A DNA stretch of 39,539 bases from Plectonema cf. radiosum LEGE 06105. Lineage in GTDB: Bacteria > Cyanobacteriota > Cyanobacteriia > Cyanobacteriales > Nostocaceae. Numbering within the stretch: the stretch's first letter is position 1; each line of letters starts with the position of its first letter. The position numbers were made by a program, and so were the translations under genes. The notes under the pieces are model-generated. The model worked only from the letters and a program-made list of their open reading frames with translations. It was not told where the DNA came from and made no database searches. The stretch covers positions 1 through 39,539 of the forward strand of contig NZ_JADEWL010000060.1 of the NCBI RefSeq assembly GCF_015207665.1, given 5' to 3'. Shown in pieces: positions 9,340-17,011 of this stretch.

Positions 9340-9452
9340 TCCGGTGGTTTAAACCGCAACTACACCTTCCAAAGTCCACCTACGGTGGACTAGTTAATTG
9401 ATAACCCGCGCAGGCGGGTGCCGGTTTGTGTAGACGCGACTTATAGTCGCCA
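9340..9452. repeat. Compound block of four hairpins
   Basis: Four separate inverted repeats lie in about 110 bases between convergent genes: GGTTTAAACC (9346-9355), AGTCCACC-tac-GGTGGACT (9373-9391), ACCCGC-gcag-GCGGGT (9404-9419) and GCGACT-tat-AGTCGC (9436-9450). No coding sequence is present. The second belongs to the same family as the hairpins at 7185 and 29308. The block ends about ten bases before the stop codon of the minus-strand carboxypeptidase gene and may serve as a bidirectional transcript end. Confidence 0.8.
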
Positions 9453-9462
9453 GGTACAGTTG

Positions 9463-10443
9463 TTAATTAAAACTCAAAATTCCTTCATCTGCATCCAAAG
9501 TTGCCATTACACCTACAGGTAAAGCTGCATTGGGTGCTTCATGTCCAAAAGGTAAGCCCGAAACAACAGGAATACCTAAATCACCAAGGCGATCGCGCAA
9601 TACTTCCTCTACGGTGAAGCTGGGTATATTTGGTGGTGCTTCGCAGCGGGTAAAGCTACCTACCGCAATTCCGACTATTTTTGCTAAAGCTCCACTCATC
9701 CGCCATTGAGTTAACATTCTATCGATGCGATAAGGTGCTTCTGTGACATCTTCTATTGCCAAAATTACACCATCAAGTTCTGGTTGCATCGGTGTACCCA
9801 ACAGATGAGTCGCGACGGTAAGGTTTGCTGGTAATAATTTACCGCTAACAATACCACCTCCCCATCCCCTACCTTGTAAAGGTTCTAGGGATTTACCTTC
9901 TACTAAATCAAATAATCTTTGGATTGACCAAATTGGTTCTTCCGCTAAAGTGGTCATTACAGGTGCATGAACCCCACAAATTCCCGCTTTGTAAAGACTC
10001 CATAATAAAGCTGTGATATCGGAGAAACCAATTAACCATTTTGGTGATGGGACATCGGCAGTTTCTTGGTTTTGCAACATCCACGTCCATGCTTCTAAAA
10101 TCCGTGTAGTGCCAAAACCACCTCTAGCACAAAGAATACCACGACATTCGGGGTCTTGCCATGCTGTTGCTAAGTGAGTGCGGCGTTTTGCGTCATTACC
10201 GGCTAAATATCCCCATCTATCCTCTATTTCCGGAATTACCTCCACTCGATAACCACGCGATCGCCAAATTTCTACACCACTATGGAATACTTCAATTTCT
10301 CGTAAAGCGCCACTCGGGGCAATTACCCTCAATAAGTCTCCAGGTTGCAACGGTTGCGGTACTAGTAAGGTTTTGGGGTGTTGAATTTTGATTTGCATTG
10401 ACTGCTGGTTATTTGTAATGGATGGTAATGGGGAAGTTGTCAT
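9463..10443 (-). CDS. Peptidase S66 LD-carboxypeptidase
   Basis: This is a serine carboxypeptidase of family S66, which includes LdcA, the enzyme that trims the L-Lys/DAP-D-Ala bond of recycled peptidoglycan peptides in the cytoplasm, and MccF, which degrades microcin C. Seen in the 326-residue sequence: IAPSG near residue 41, CARGGFGTTR near 105, the nucleophile Ser141 in GFSDITALL, the Glu segment IEDVTEAPYRIDRML and the His segment LPFGHEAPN near the end. All three triad positions appear present. No signal peptide is seen. The start is ATG at 10443. The glycosyltransferase and the peptidoglycan-binding protein gene upstream lie on the same strand, so a cell-envelope context is plausible. 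MccF-type immunity cannot be excluded. Confidence 0.88.
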   Translation of the reverse strand: MTTSPLPSITNNQQSMQIKIQHPKTLLVPQPLQPGDLLRVIAPSGALREIEVFHSGVEIWRSRGYRVEVIPEIEDRWGYLAGNDAKRRTHLATAWQDPECRGILCARGGFGTTRILEAWTWMLQNQETADVPSPKWLIGFSDITALLWSLYKAGICGVHAPVMTTLAEEPIWSIQRLFDLVEGKSLEPLQGRGWGGGIVSGKLLPANLTVATHLLGTPMQPELDGVILAIEDVTEAPYRIDRMLTQWRMSGALAKIVGIAVGSFTRCEAPPNIPSFTVEEVLRDRLGDLGIPVVSGLPFGHEAPNAALPVGVMATLDADEGILSFN

Positions 10444-10470
10444 TTGATTTTAGATTTTAGATTTTGGATT
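10444..10470. repeat. GATTTTA heptamer tract
   Basis: About three copies of gatttta/gattttg follow each other directly upstream of the carboxypeptidase start. The same word recurs at 20796-20812 and 20896-20906. It is a short, AT-rich member of the heptamer repeat class. Confidence 0.6.
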
Positions 10471-10605
10471 GCTTTATTCTTTTAAAAACAAGCTCATAGT
10501 TTGGAGATTTTTGATTGTCTTTCCTATTTCAAGATTCATAGGTCTTTATCCGTAAACATGAGGTAAAAAAATGATTAACTATCCTAAAATTTCTGCAATT
10601 TTAAA

Positions 10606-10625
10606 CACTGTCAACTGCTAACTGT
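10606..10625. repeat. Heptamer repeat overlapping the GT4 stop codon
   Basis: The tract reads CACTGTCAACTGCTAACTGT. The stop codon of the glycosyltransferase (TGA, 10611-10613 on the minus strand) and its last codons Val-Ser-Ser lie inside the repeat, so the repeat supplies the C-terminus. Confidence 0.75.
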
Positions 10626-11672
10626 ATTAATAAACCATTGTTCAAAACGTTCGCCTAATATTTCTAAGGAAAATTCTTTTTGTGCTGTATCCCTACAAGT
10701 TTGACGGTTTATTTGATCTAATCGGTTTGTTGCTTCTATTAATCCAGTAACACTATCCGGTTCTACTAAAAAACCAGTTTTACCATCTTGAATAATAGAT
10801 GCAGGGCCACCCCGACTATAGGAAATTACTGGAACTCCACAAGCTAAAGCTTCAATTGCTACATTCCCAAATGCTTCCACCCAACGGGGTGTCATAATTA
10901 ATGCCCGACATTCGCGGACAATTTGCTGCATTTCCTTAGTAGACAAAAACCCTAGATATTCAATCGGTGCATTTGGGTAATCTTGCTGAATTTTCTGCCA
11001 GTAAGATTCATCTTGAATTTTACCCATAATCTTGAGTGGAATGTTAGTACTTTCTGCTACAGCAAAGGCATCTTCTAAACCTTTTTCTGGAGAAATTCGA
11101 CCCAACCAAACTAATTGTTGTTTGGGCTGACTGCAAAATTCATACAAGGATAAATCTATACCACTGCTTAAATAATATATCGGTGGAGTTAATTGGGGAA
11201 AAGTCGCAGCTTGAGCGGGGGTATAAAAACCAATCGTACCGGGAAATTGTTGTGATATTTCTACGATAATCCCGTCGAGAGCATCAGCAAGAGAACCCAT
11301 ACTGACGAAATGAGCTACAGGACCATTTAAAAAAGGTGTCAAGTAAAAAGGCAACCAATCGTAAGCAAAATTAACAATCAAGTCATATTTATTCTCCACT
11401 TGACGAACGCAATCCCACATATTCCCTAAAACAGAATTTTTTGGCATTGTAATAGGCGTTGTACGTTCTAAACTTTGGGCAATAATTTGTAAATTTCCCG
11501 AAATCTGCATTATCGGTAAGTTATCCCATGTACAACCAGCAGGAGCAACAATTTGCAAATCGTGTCCCCGACGGATCATTTCTTGAGCAATATTGTACAA
11601 ACTTAATTCCACACCACCACCAAGTCCAGAACCAAGTGGCCCAACAGGAGTAGAAACGAAGAGTAATTTCAT
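10611..11672 (-). CDS. Family 4 glycosyltransferase
   Basis: This 353-residue GT-B fold enzyme transfers a sugar from a nucleotide-sugar donor to an unknown acceptor and is presumably cytoplasmic or membrane-peripheral. The N-terminal domain opens with FVSTPVGPLGSGLGGGVE, a Gly-rich acceptor-side loop. The C-terminal domain has WLGRISPEKGLEDA near residue 190 and the donor-binding E-x7-E motif in EAFGNVAIEALACGVPVI, followed by GGPASIIQDGKTGFLV. The start is ATG at 11672. It lies between the PGB/HEAT protein gene (58-base spacer made of heptamers) and the carboxypeptidase gene, all minus strand. The substrate cannot be predicted. Confidence 0.9.
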   Translation of the reverse strand: MKLLFVSTPVGPLGSGLGGGVELSLYNIAQEMIRRGHDLQIVAPAGCTWDNLPIMQISGNLQIIAQSLERTTPITMPKNSVLGNMWDCVRQVENKYDLIVNFAYDWLPFYLTPFLNGPVAHFVSMGSLADALDGIIVEISQQFPGTIGFYTPAQAATFPQLTPPIYYLSSGIDLSLYEFCSQPKQQLVWLGRISPEKGLEDAFAVAESTNIPLKIMGKIQDESYWQKIQQDYPNAPIEYLGFLSTKEMQQIVRECRALIMTPRWVEAFGNVAIEALACGVPVISYSRGGPASIIQDGKTGFLVEPDSVTGLIEATNRLDQINRQTCRDTAQKEFSLEILGERFEQWFINTVSS

Positions 11673-11687
11673 TAGTAATTATTAATG

Positions 11688-11738
11688 GGTAATTGGTAAT
11701 TGGTAATTGGTAATTGGTAACTGTCAACTGTCAACTAT
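11688..11738. repeat. TAATTGG and AACTGTC heptamer arrays
   Basis: About four TAATTGG units are followed by two to three AACTGTC units. The array fills the whole spacer between the glycosyltransferase start and the preceding gene, and includes that gene's stop codon (TGA at 11731-11733 on the minus strand). Confidence 0.9.
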
Positions 11739-12960
11739 CATCTTGCCACTCTTGTGGATATTGAATCTGCGTTTGTGGTCCCTCGGATGGTAGGATACGA
11801 ATACGATTCATTTGTGAAATTGCATATCTTGCTGTTTCCTGTACTTCTGAATCTTCATCTTCCATTGCCATGGATAACATTTGACTAATTTGAGCCATCA
11901 TGTCGTAAACGCGAGTTAAGTCACGGATAGCGTTTTTACGCACGTCGGGACTTTCATCTTGCAGGGAAACTGCTAAAGCGCGATTCATTGGTTTAAGGGT
12001 ACGGGTACCAATTTCTGCCAGAGCTGCTAAAATCAAACTACGTTGCTGGGAATCACTTTCAACCATCTGTTCTACTAATGGCTGAATTGCTCGCGAATCT
12101 CCTTTTTGTCCTAATTCCCAAATTGCTTTACGTCGCTTTGTAGGGTTGGAACTTTCTAAATCTTTGATTAATTCATCTACAACATTGACTTTGATCAGAC
12201 GAGAAGTCTTTTCTGCTGGAAGTAAGTCTGAAGATGGTGTCACTGTAGATAATTCACCATCAAAAGCATCACTGGGCAAATATTCTTGAGTACCTTGAAG
12301 CTTGGGTAAAGATGGTTGAACTAAATCTGTATCTTCGATATATTCTTCGCGATCGCCATTTTCTAGTTTATCTGGGAATGGTTGAGCTATTTCAGTATCA
12401 TCATCTACGTAAGTATCAGCATTATTCAATTGTCTGGAATATCTAAACCATTGAATGACATAAAACAATATTCCTACACCCGCCAATATTCCCACAGCTA
12501 TCAAACCAAACCGAATCAAATCACTTTGTAAAAATTTTACCTCCTCCTCATCATTTGGTTCCGAAACAGCTTCTGGGGTGGGAGTAGAAGTAAAACCGCT
12601 TTGTTTGGCGATTTCTGTTTGTAGCAGTTGTCTAGTTCGACTACCTGCAATCCCATCCGCAAATAAACCCTTATCTTGCTGAAACTTAATTACAGCGTTG
12701 CGTGTAGTTGTACCAAATTGTCCGTCTGTAATGCCGTCATAATAACCCAATTTTTTCAACTGGTTTTGTAAAACCTTTACATTTTCTCCCGCACTACCTA
12801 CTCGCAGGTTAGAGGGTAAAATCGTATCTGAGGAATTAACTTGAGCAATTTCTAATAAAAATGGTTTGTTCTTATAATTAGTTGCACCCGTAGAATTGAT
12901 GTCAATTCCCAGACAACTCAGATAAGTAAATATAACTATAGGGTAATAACATCGCCTCAT
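11731..12960 (-). CDS. Peptidoglycan-binding and HEAT-repeat membrane protein
   Basis: This 409-residue protein joins two modules across a membrane. Residues 1-25 look like a signal sequence. Residues 53-115 form a PG_binding_1 domain (LRVGSAGENVKVLQNQLKKL, then the DGQFGTTTRNAVIKFQQDKG pattern), which would sit in the periplasm on cell wall. A transmembrane helix spans about 150-170. Residues ~258-400 contain HEAT/PBS-lyase-type repeats (SNPTKRRKAIWELGQKGDSR, DVRKNAIRDL), presumably cytoplasmic. The design suggests coupling of cell-wall contact to a cytoplasmic partner, but this is inference. ATG at 12960 is the start. The last residues Asp-Asp-Ser and the stop fall where the heptamer array begins. 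Confidence 0.85.
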   Translation of the reverse strand: MRRCYYPIVIFTYLSCLGIDINSTGATNYKNKPFLLEIAQVNSSDTILPSNLRVGSAGENVKVLQNQLKKLGYYDGITDGQFGTTTRNAVIKFQQDKGLFADGIAGSRTRQLLQTEIAKQSGFTSTPTPEAVSEPNDEEEVKFLQSDLIRFGLIAVGILAGVGILFYVIQWFRYSRQLNNADTYVDDDTEIAQPFPDKLENGDREEYIEDTDLVQPSLPKLQGTQEYLPSDAFDGELSTVTPSSDLLPAEKTSRLIKVNVVDELIKDLESSNPTKRRKAIWELGQKGDSRAIQPLVEQMVESDSQQRSLILAALAEIGTRTLKPMNRALAVSLQDESPDVRKNAIRDLTRVYDMMAQISQMLSMAMEDEDSEVQETARYAISQMNRIRILPSEGPQTQIQYPQEWQDDS

Positions 12961-13112
12961 ACAGCAAATTTCGGCAAAATAGTATTGTAAAAGTTACCGA
13001 CACAACGATAACTTTAATTTACTTATTAATCTACTTAAAATGTTAACTTTTATCTTGACAAAAAGTTTAATGACTAGATGAAGAAGTACTCTATTATAGC
13101 CAATATCTTTAT

Positions 13113-14201
13113 TTAGTGTAAAATCTCTGTTTCTGACTCCATAACTTTAATTTTTAAAGGATTCAGCTTGTTTTGAGATATTTCTAAAGTAGATTGCGTA
13201 GTTGTCTGAGGTAGAATATCGCCATCGATGTGCAACGGTTGCAGCTGATTGCGTTTGTCTAAAACATCCCGTTGATTAATTAAATAAATACTGGCTAGAG
13301 TGATTGCAACTCCTACCCACTGCAAAGCACTCAAAGATTCATTCAACAAGATACTACCAAATATCAAAGCAAATATCGGAGTTAAGAAGGTTAGAGAACT
13401 TAAACTGGTAAGATTTCCGCTAGAAGCAAAGTAGAAAAACATCCCATAGGCGATCGCGCTACCGAATATTGTCGCATAACCTAAAGCTAGCCAGTCTGAA
13501 GCAATCAAATTCTGTATCTGTTGAGATTCTGTAGTGGCAGAAATTCCCCATAATGGTAAACCACCCAATATCATATGCCATCCGGTAGCGGTGATTGGAT
13601 CTACATGGCGAATCACAAATCGAATCATTACAGTTCCCACAGCCATACTCAACGCAGCTAGCAGCATCAATAATTCACCGCTTTGGAAAAATGATTGAGA
13701 TATCGGAAATACGAAGTCGCTATTACTAGAGAAAATACTTAAAATTAGTTCGTCAGGTAAACCGATGATACTAATACCCAAAATTCCTAATATTAATCCA
13801 AAATATCCATATAAGCCGATTCTTTCGGCAAACAACCATGAACACATCAGTGCCACAGCTAAAGGCTGAGAATCAATCATTACTGAACCTAAACCCGCAC
13901 CAGTCCTGACTAATCCTGCCGCTAAAAAGCCTTGAAACAGCGCTCCATCAACTAATCCAAATAGAGCAATCCATAGCCAAGCTTTCCAACCTTTGGGTTG
14001 AGGTTTACCCATAATTGCAGCCGCAATCAAAATCAATATCCCCGCCGGTAATATTCGCATCCCTGCCAGGAAAAAAGGCGTAGTATGGGGAATGACTCCT
14101 TTCATCGCTACCATCGCCGTACCCCAAAGGAAGAATGGCGAAATTAATAATAACGGTTTTAAAAGGGAAGAATCTACAGACGCACTTTTATTTAACTGCA
14201 T
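13113..14201 (-). CDS. EamA-family drug/metabolite transporter
   Basis: This is a ten-helix inner-membrane transporter of the DMT superfamily. Two EamA halves are visible: the first begins with PLLLISPFFLWGTAMVAMKG and the second with LMLLAALSMAVGTVMIRFVI and ends with the typical FGSILLNESLSALQWVGVAI. A ~50-residue polar tail follows. The substrate is unknown; relatives export amino acids, purines or small metabolites. I choose ATG at 14201 (MQLNKSAS, ~362 residues); an in-frame TTG at 14234 would add 11 residues. Neither start has a clear ribosome site. The gene is divergent from chaC with heptamers between them. Confidence 0.88.
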   Translation of the reverse strand: MQLNKSASVDSSLLKPLLLISPFFLWGTAMVAMKGVIPHTTPFFLAGMRILPAGILILIAAAIMGKPQPKGWKAWLWIALFGLVDGALFQGFLAAGLVRTGAGLGSVMIDSQPLAVALMCSWLFAERIGLYGYFGLILGILGISIIGLPDELILSIFSSNSDFVFPISQSFFQSGELLMLLAALSMAVGTVMIRFVIRHVDPITATGWHMILGGLPLWGISATTESQQIQNLIASDWLALGYATIFGSAIAYGMFFYFASSGNLTSLSSLTFLTPIFALIFGSILLNESLSALQWVGVAITLASIYLINQRDVLDKRNQLQPLHIDGDILPQTTTQSTLEISQNKLNPLKIKVMESETEILH

Positions 14202-14330
14202 GAGATTACAAAGGCTTTGATTTACGCAGGTCAAGATTTTATATTAATCAATCTTAACTAATTATTGCGTTTTATGAAGGAAATAATACTTATTTATTTT
14301 GGAGTTGATAGTTGATGCAGAATGAGTAAT

Positions 14331-14366
14331 TGTCCATTGTTAACTGTCCACTGTCAACTGTCAACT
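14331..14366. repeat. AACTGTC-type heptamers before chaC
   Basis: Four to five imperfect copies of the unit (tgtccattgttaactgtcca and following) end 11 bases before the chaC start codon. They occupy the place where a leader and ribosome site would be. Confidence 0.85.
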
Positions 14367-14376
14367 TTTTCAAGAT

Positions 14377-15042
14377 ATGTCTCTAACTCGCGCTGATTTA
14401 GAATCTAGCCGGTTGCACAACATGATTTTGCAATCTGGTTTAGGAATGCAACTATTAAGTGAAAGCCAGTTGCAAGAGTCTATTCGCGTTACTTTAAAGT
14501 CCCATAAAGCAGATACGGATGTTTGGCTGTTCGCTTACGGTTCGTTAATTTGGAATCCTATATTTAAATATACTGAGCGTCTTGTGGGAACTGTTTATGG
14601 TTGGCATCGCCGCTTTTGCTTGCGAGCGCTGGTTGGTAGAGGAACTCCGGATAATCCCGGTTTAGTACTGGGTTTGGATTGTGGAGGTAGCTGTCGCGGC
14701 GTTGTTTATCGTATCCCTGCTGCTGAAATACATTCAGAATTGTTGCTGTTATGGCGGCGAGAAATGGTCATTGGTTCGTATATTCCCCGATGGGTTAAGG
14801 TACTATCTGGTACAAACGAAATCATGGCGATCGCCTTTATTATCAACCGACATCATCCAGATTATGCGGGTAAAATGTGCTTTGAAAGCACTGTTAATAC
14901 TATCGCTACAGCCAAAGGTGAACTCGGTTCGAGTGCTGAATATTTAATGCAAACTGTTGAGGGTTTAAAAACAGTGGGAATAGAAGATAAACACTTGTTG
15001 CAATTGCATTCTAGTGTATTAGAACAACAGAATAATTGGTAA
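14377..15042 (+). CDS. ChaC-type gamma-glutamylcyclotransferase
   Basis: This cytoplasmic enzyme family splits glutathione into 5-oxoproline and Cys-Gly. The 221-residue length is in range. Seen: the substrate loop YGSLIW at residues 54-59, followed by NPIFKYTERLVGTVYGWHRR; the catalytic Glu is probably Glu129 in LLWRREM. The GVVYRIP strand is also typical. An ~45-residue N-terminal extension precedes the core. The start is ATG at 14377, with a heptamer array directly upstream and no Shine-Dalgarno. The last two Asn, Trp and the stop TAA are encoded by the first units of the TAATTGG array, so the C-terminus is repeat-derived. The neighbours give no pathway context. Confidence 0.88.
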   Translation: MSLTRADLESSRLHNMILQSGLGMQLLSESQLQESIRVTLKSHKADTDVWLFAYGSLIWNPIFKYTERLVGTVYGWHRRFCLRALVGRGTPDNPGLVLGLDCGGSCRGVVYRIPAAEIHSELLLLWRREMVIGSYIPRWVKVLSGTNEIMAIAFIINRHHPDYAGKMCFESTVNTIATAKGELGSSAEYLMQTVEGLKTVGIEDKHLLQLHSSVLEQQNNW

Positions 15043-15109
15043 TTGGTAATTGGTAATTGGTAATTGGTAATTGGTAATTGGTGGTTGGTAGTTGGTAATT
15101 GGTAGTTGG
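15033..15109. repeat. Eleven-unit TAATTGG heptamer array
   Basis: Eleven consecutive 7-base units run from 15033 to 15109: seven exact TAATTGG, then variants TGGTTGG and TAGTTGG with one further exact copy among them. The second unit contains the chaC stop codon. The array fills the gap to the convergent gene that ends at 15116. Confidence 0.95.
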
Positions 15110-15115
15110 TAATAG

Positions 15116-15397
15116 TTATTTAGAATTACTAGTCAATTTACTTTTTTGATTTAGTAATACTTTGATATCGGTAGGTAGTTGTTCAAAGTTTGGATTTTGA
15201 ATGGCATTTTTTGCAAGTTCTACCTGTATTTCGATTGCGATATCTTCAAACTTAGTTTCTTCATGATGGTACATTTGTGTATTGGGAATCCACCATTCAA
15301 AAATGACATCTAAATTTGAGTATAGTCGGCATTTAACGATTTTTTCGTATTCTTCGCCAAATTTTCCTAAGTATCTAGCAATTTCGGTTTTTGACAT
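15116..15397 (-). CDS. Small hypothetical protein
   Basis: I do not recognise this 93-residue protein. It is soluble and acidic to neutral, with a helical start (SKTEIARYLGKFGEEYEKIV), an aromatic middle (FEWWIPNTQMYHHEETK) and a Lys/Ser-rich tail. The start is ATG at 15397, with no evident ribosome site. It lies between a heptamer array and an IS630 remnant, so it may itself be a mobile-element passenger or a decaying gene. Codon usage looks ordinary for the window. Confidence 0.5.
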   Translation of the reverse strand: MSKTEIARYLGKFGEEYEKIVKCRLYSNLDVIFEWWIPNTQMYHHEETKFEDIAIEIQVELAKNAIQNPNFEQLPTDIKVLLNQKSKLTSNSK

Positions 15398-15550
15398 TAT
15401 TTTATGTTTTTAGTTGTTTTTGAGATATAGCGGTCGTATATTAGTTTAAATAATTTTAGGTGTTGAGAAACTCGTTCTTTTGGAATAATCTAATTTTTTA
15501 TTCGACTTCCATCTGATCCGCCTGGGGATGAAATTCTCAGTCTAATAGCA

Positions 15551-15572
15551 TCAGTCCATTTTAATGGACTGA
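15551..15572. repeat. Perfect 10-bp hairpin
   Basis: TCAGTCCATT-tt-AATGGACTGA is a perfect inverted repeat with a 2-base loop. It lies just outside the recognisable IS630 fragment. AGTCC-starting hairpins occur at 7185, 9373 and 29308, so it may be a distant relative of that family. Confidence 0.8.
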
Positions 15573-15609
15573 GAGAGTATATTTATGTTTTACAATATTT
15601 TGATATAGA

Positions 15610-15835
15610 TTTATTAATTAAATTTCTAATCTTAAAAGATGAATAATATATTCAACTAAATTAAAATTAGGGGAATAAGTTGGAGTGTGAATAAAATCTA
15701 CAGCTATTTTATTTTCTCTTATGCATTGAATTATTGTCTAAAATAATTGACTCTGGTACATCTACCGTAATTGAATCTTTATCCTGAGATACAAGATAAT
15801 ATCTTGGTATTTTGATTAACGGCACTTTTTTATCC
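15610..15835 (-). pseudogene. IS630-type transposase remnant
   Basis: Reading the minus strand, one frame gives DKKVPLIKIPRYYLVSQ through SIILDNNSMHK. After a one-base shift near 15720 the next frame gives KIAVDFIHTPTYSPNFNLVE followed by YIIHLLRLEI and a stop. The LDNxSxHK and TPxYSPxFNLVEY motifs mark the catalytic Asp and Glu segments of IS630-family DDE transposases. Only about the C-terminal third remains. A related inverted pair GCATAAAACAGC (near 15855) and GCTGTTTATGC (near 15918) may be the edge of another relic, but I could not define element ends. Confidence 0.75.
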
Positions 15836-15912
15836 TAATATTCCTAATCATATGGGCATAAAACAGCAATGCTTGACGGCAAGAGAAGGGTTTCGCACTC
15901 TGATCTCATTCC

Positions 15913-16359
15913 TTAGCTGTTTATGCTATTAGGGTGAACAATAGTAATTCCTTCAACTTCTACAAAGTCTTTTGGGTTTAAAGTCAAAATATGGCTGATG
16001 TTACGGGCAAGCACTACTGCCTGTATACGTAAATCGTGGGTGCGTTTTCCGGAAATCTTGTGAGTTGTAGCGAGACTTAACCAAATGGGAAATATATCTG
16101 GTGTTTCTTCCAGCAAATCAAATTGGTTTATCAGGATTTGCACCGCTCGTTCGGTTTCTTCTGGTGTCCATCCCAATCCATTTACAGCAACGGGACGAGT
16201 GGCTACAACCCAAAATTCAATTAAAACTTGAGGTGTGATAAAACATTGACCACCCTGTAGCAAGATTTGAGAAATAGCATTGCTAATAATTTCGTACTCA
16301 GAGGAGTGAGTATCAGCAAACCTAAGAATAATATTTGTATCCAACAAATAGCTTGTCAT
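15913..16359 (-). CDS. PIN-domain toxin (VapC-like)
   Basis: This is a 148-residue PIN-domain ribonuclease, the toxin class that cuts RNA with a metal-binding acidic cluster. Asp7 in SYLLDTNIIL is the first acidic residue, the Glu of VLIEFWVV the second, and the Asp of KRTHDLRIQA the third. The later LTLNPKDF and IVHP segments also match the family ending. The ATG at 16359 overlaps the stop of the upstream antitoxin gene by four bases. Function is supported by both the motifs and the pairing. Confidence 0.88.
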   Translation of the reverse strand: MTSYLLDTNIILRFADTHSSEYEIISNAISQILLQGGQCFITPQVLIEFWVVATRPVAVNGLGWTPEETERAVQILINQFDLLEETPDIFPIWLSLATTHKISGKRTHDLRIQAVVLARNISHILTLNPKDFVEVEGITIVHPNSINS

Positions 16360-16598
16360 ACACCGCGATCGCTATAAATATTCTCACGCAGGCTGGCTTC
16401 AGCAGGCAAATTTACATTACTTTTTGGGAATTGAGCCAGCCAATGACGAAATTGTTCGGCTTTTTCGGTTGGTGTCAATTTTTTGTGAGTTGCTTTCTCT
16501 AGCTGTCTGGTGTGGAGTCTAGATTGAAAAAGTTCCTGGTCTTCGGGGGAGAGGTTGAGTACCACTTCTACCAAAGAGTTTACAAGTTGTACATTCAT
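16356..16598 (-). CDS. Antitoxin partner of the PIN toxin
   Basis: This 80-residue protein is coupled to the PIN toxin by a four-base overlap. It begins MNVQLVNSLVEVVLNLSPED, a short helical opening often seen in cyanobacterial antitoxins of unnamed type, and has a basic middle (HTRQLEKATHKK) and a C-terminal segment rich in Pro and acidic residues that could wrap the toxin. I cannot place it in a named antitoxin family. The start is ATG at 16598. Confidence 0.75.
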   Translation of the reverse strand: MNVQLVNSLVEVVLNLSPEDQELFQSRLHTRQLEKATHKKLTPTEKAEQFRHWLAQFPKSNVNLPAEASLRENIYSDRGV

Positions 16599-16636
16599 GA
16601 TTGTATATGGTATTTATTCTTTGATCGCGCTATGCA

Positions 16637-16888
16637 ATGGCGACAAGAACTCCTACAGAATATCGACTTATTATAATTCTATTATTTTCTAGCCGTGCAA
16701 ACATACCTAAGCATCATTCAAGTAAAAAATGGGCGAAACGGAAGATAACACTTGAAACGTGTCAAAATAAATGGCTCTTGCGTACTTTACGTGCTAAAAT
16801 GTTAGGCTATTTGCAAAAAATGAAAGGCTACGATGATAAATATAAAATTCGCGTAGGTGATTACAGAATAGGTTTACGCACTTATTAA
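16637..16888 (+). pseudogene. RelE/ParE-type toxin remnant
   Basis: The last ~25 residues of this open stretch, MKGYDDKYKIRVGDYRIG (about 16818-16872), match the conserved C-terminal part of RelE/ParE toxins. The preceding ~60 residues do not resemble the family and contain no core helix pair, and the frame ends right after DYRIGLRTY, before the usual final strand. I read it as a decayed toxin. A short in-frame-looking start (MQWRQELLQNIDLL, 16633 on) in another frame may be a further fragment. No partner antitoxin is left. Confidence 0.55.
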
Positions 16889-16908
16889 CCCGGAAATTGA
16901 TTTCCGGG
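16889..16908. repeat. CCCGGAAA hairpin
   Basis: CCCGGAAA-ttga-TTTCCGGG is a perfect 8-bp inverted repeat directly after the RelE-like remnant. A further imperfect repeat, GCGTTAGGCGCTCTACGCTAAC, follows at about 16985-17006. Both lie downstream of ppx on the opposite strand. Confidence 0.75.
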
Positions 16909-17011
16909 CGGTTATGGGCTTCTACTGTTACCTACGAAAAATAATTTAGTGTTCCCCATACAACAATACAAACCGTATAATGGTGCGTTAGGCGCTCTAC
17001 GCTAACACAAC

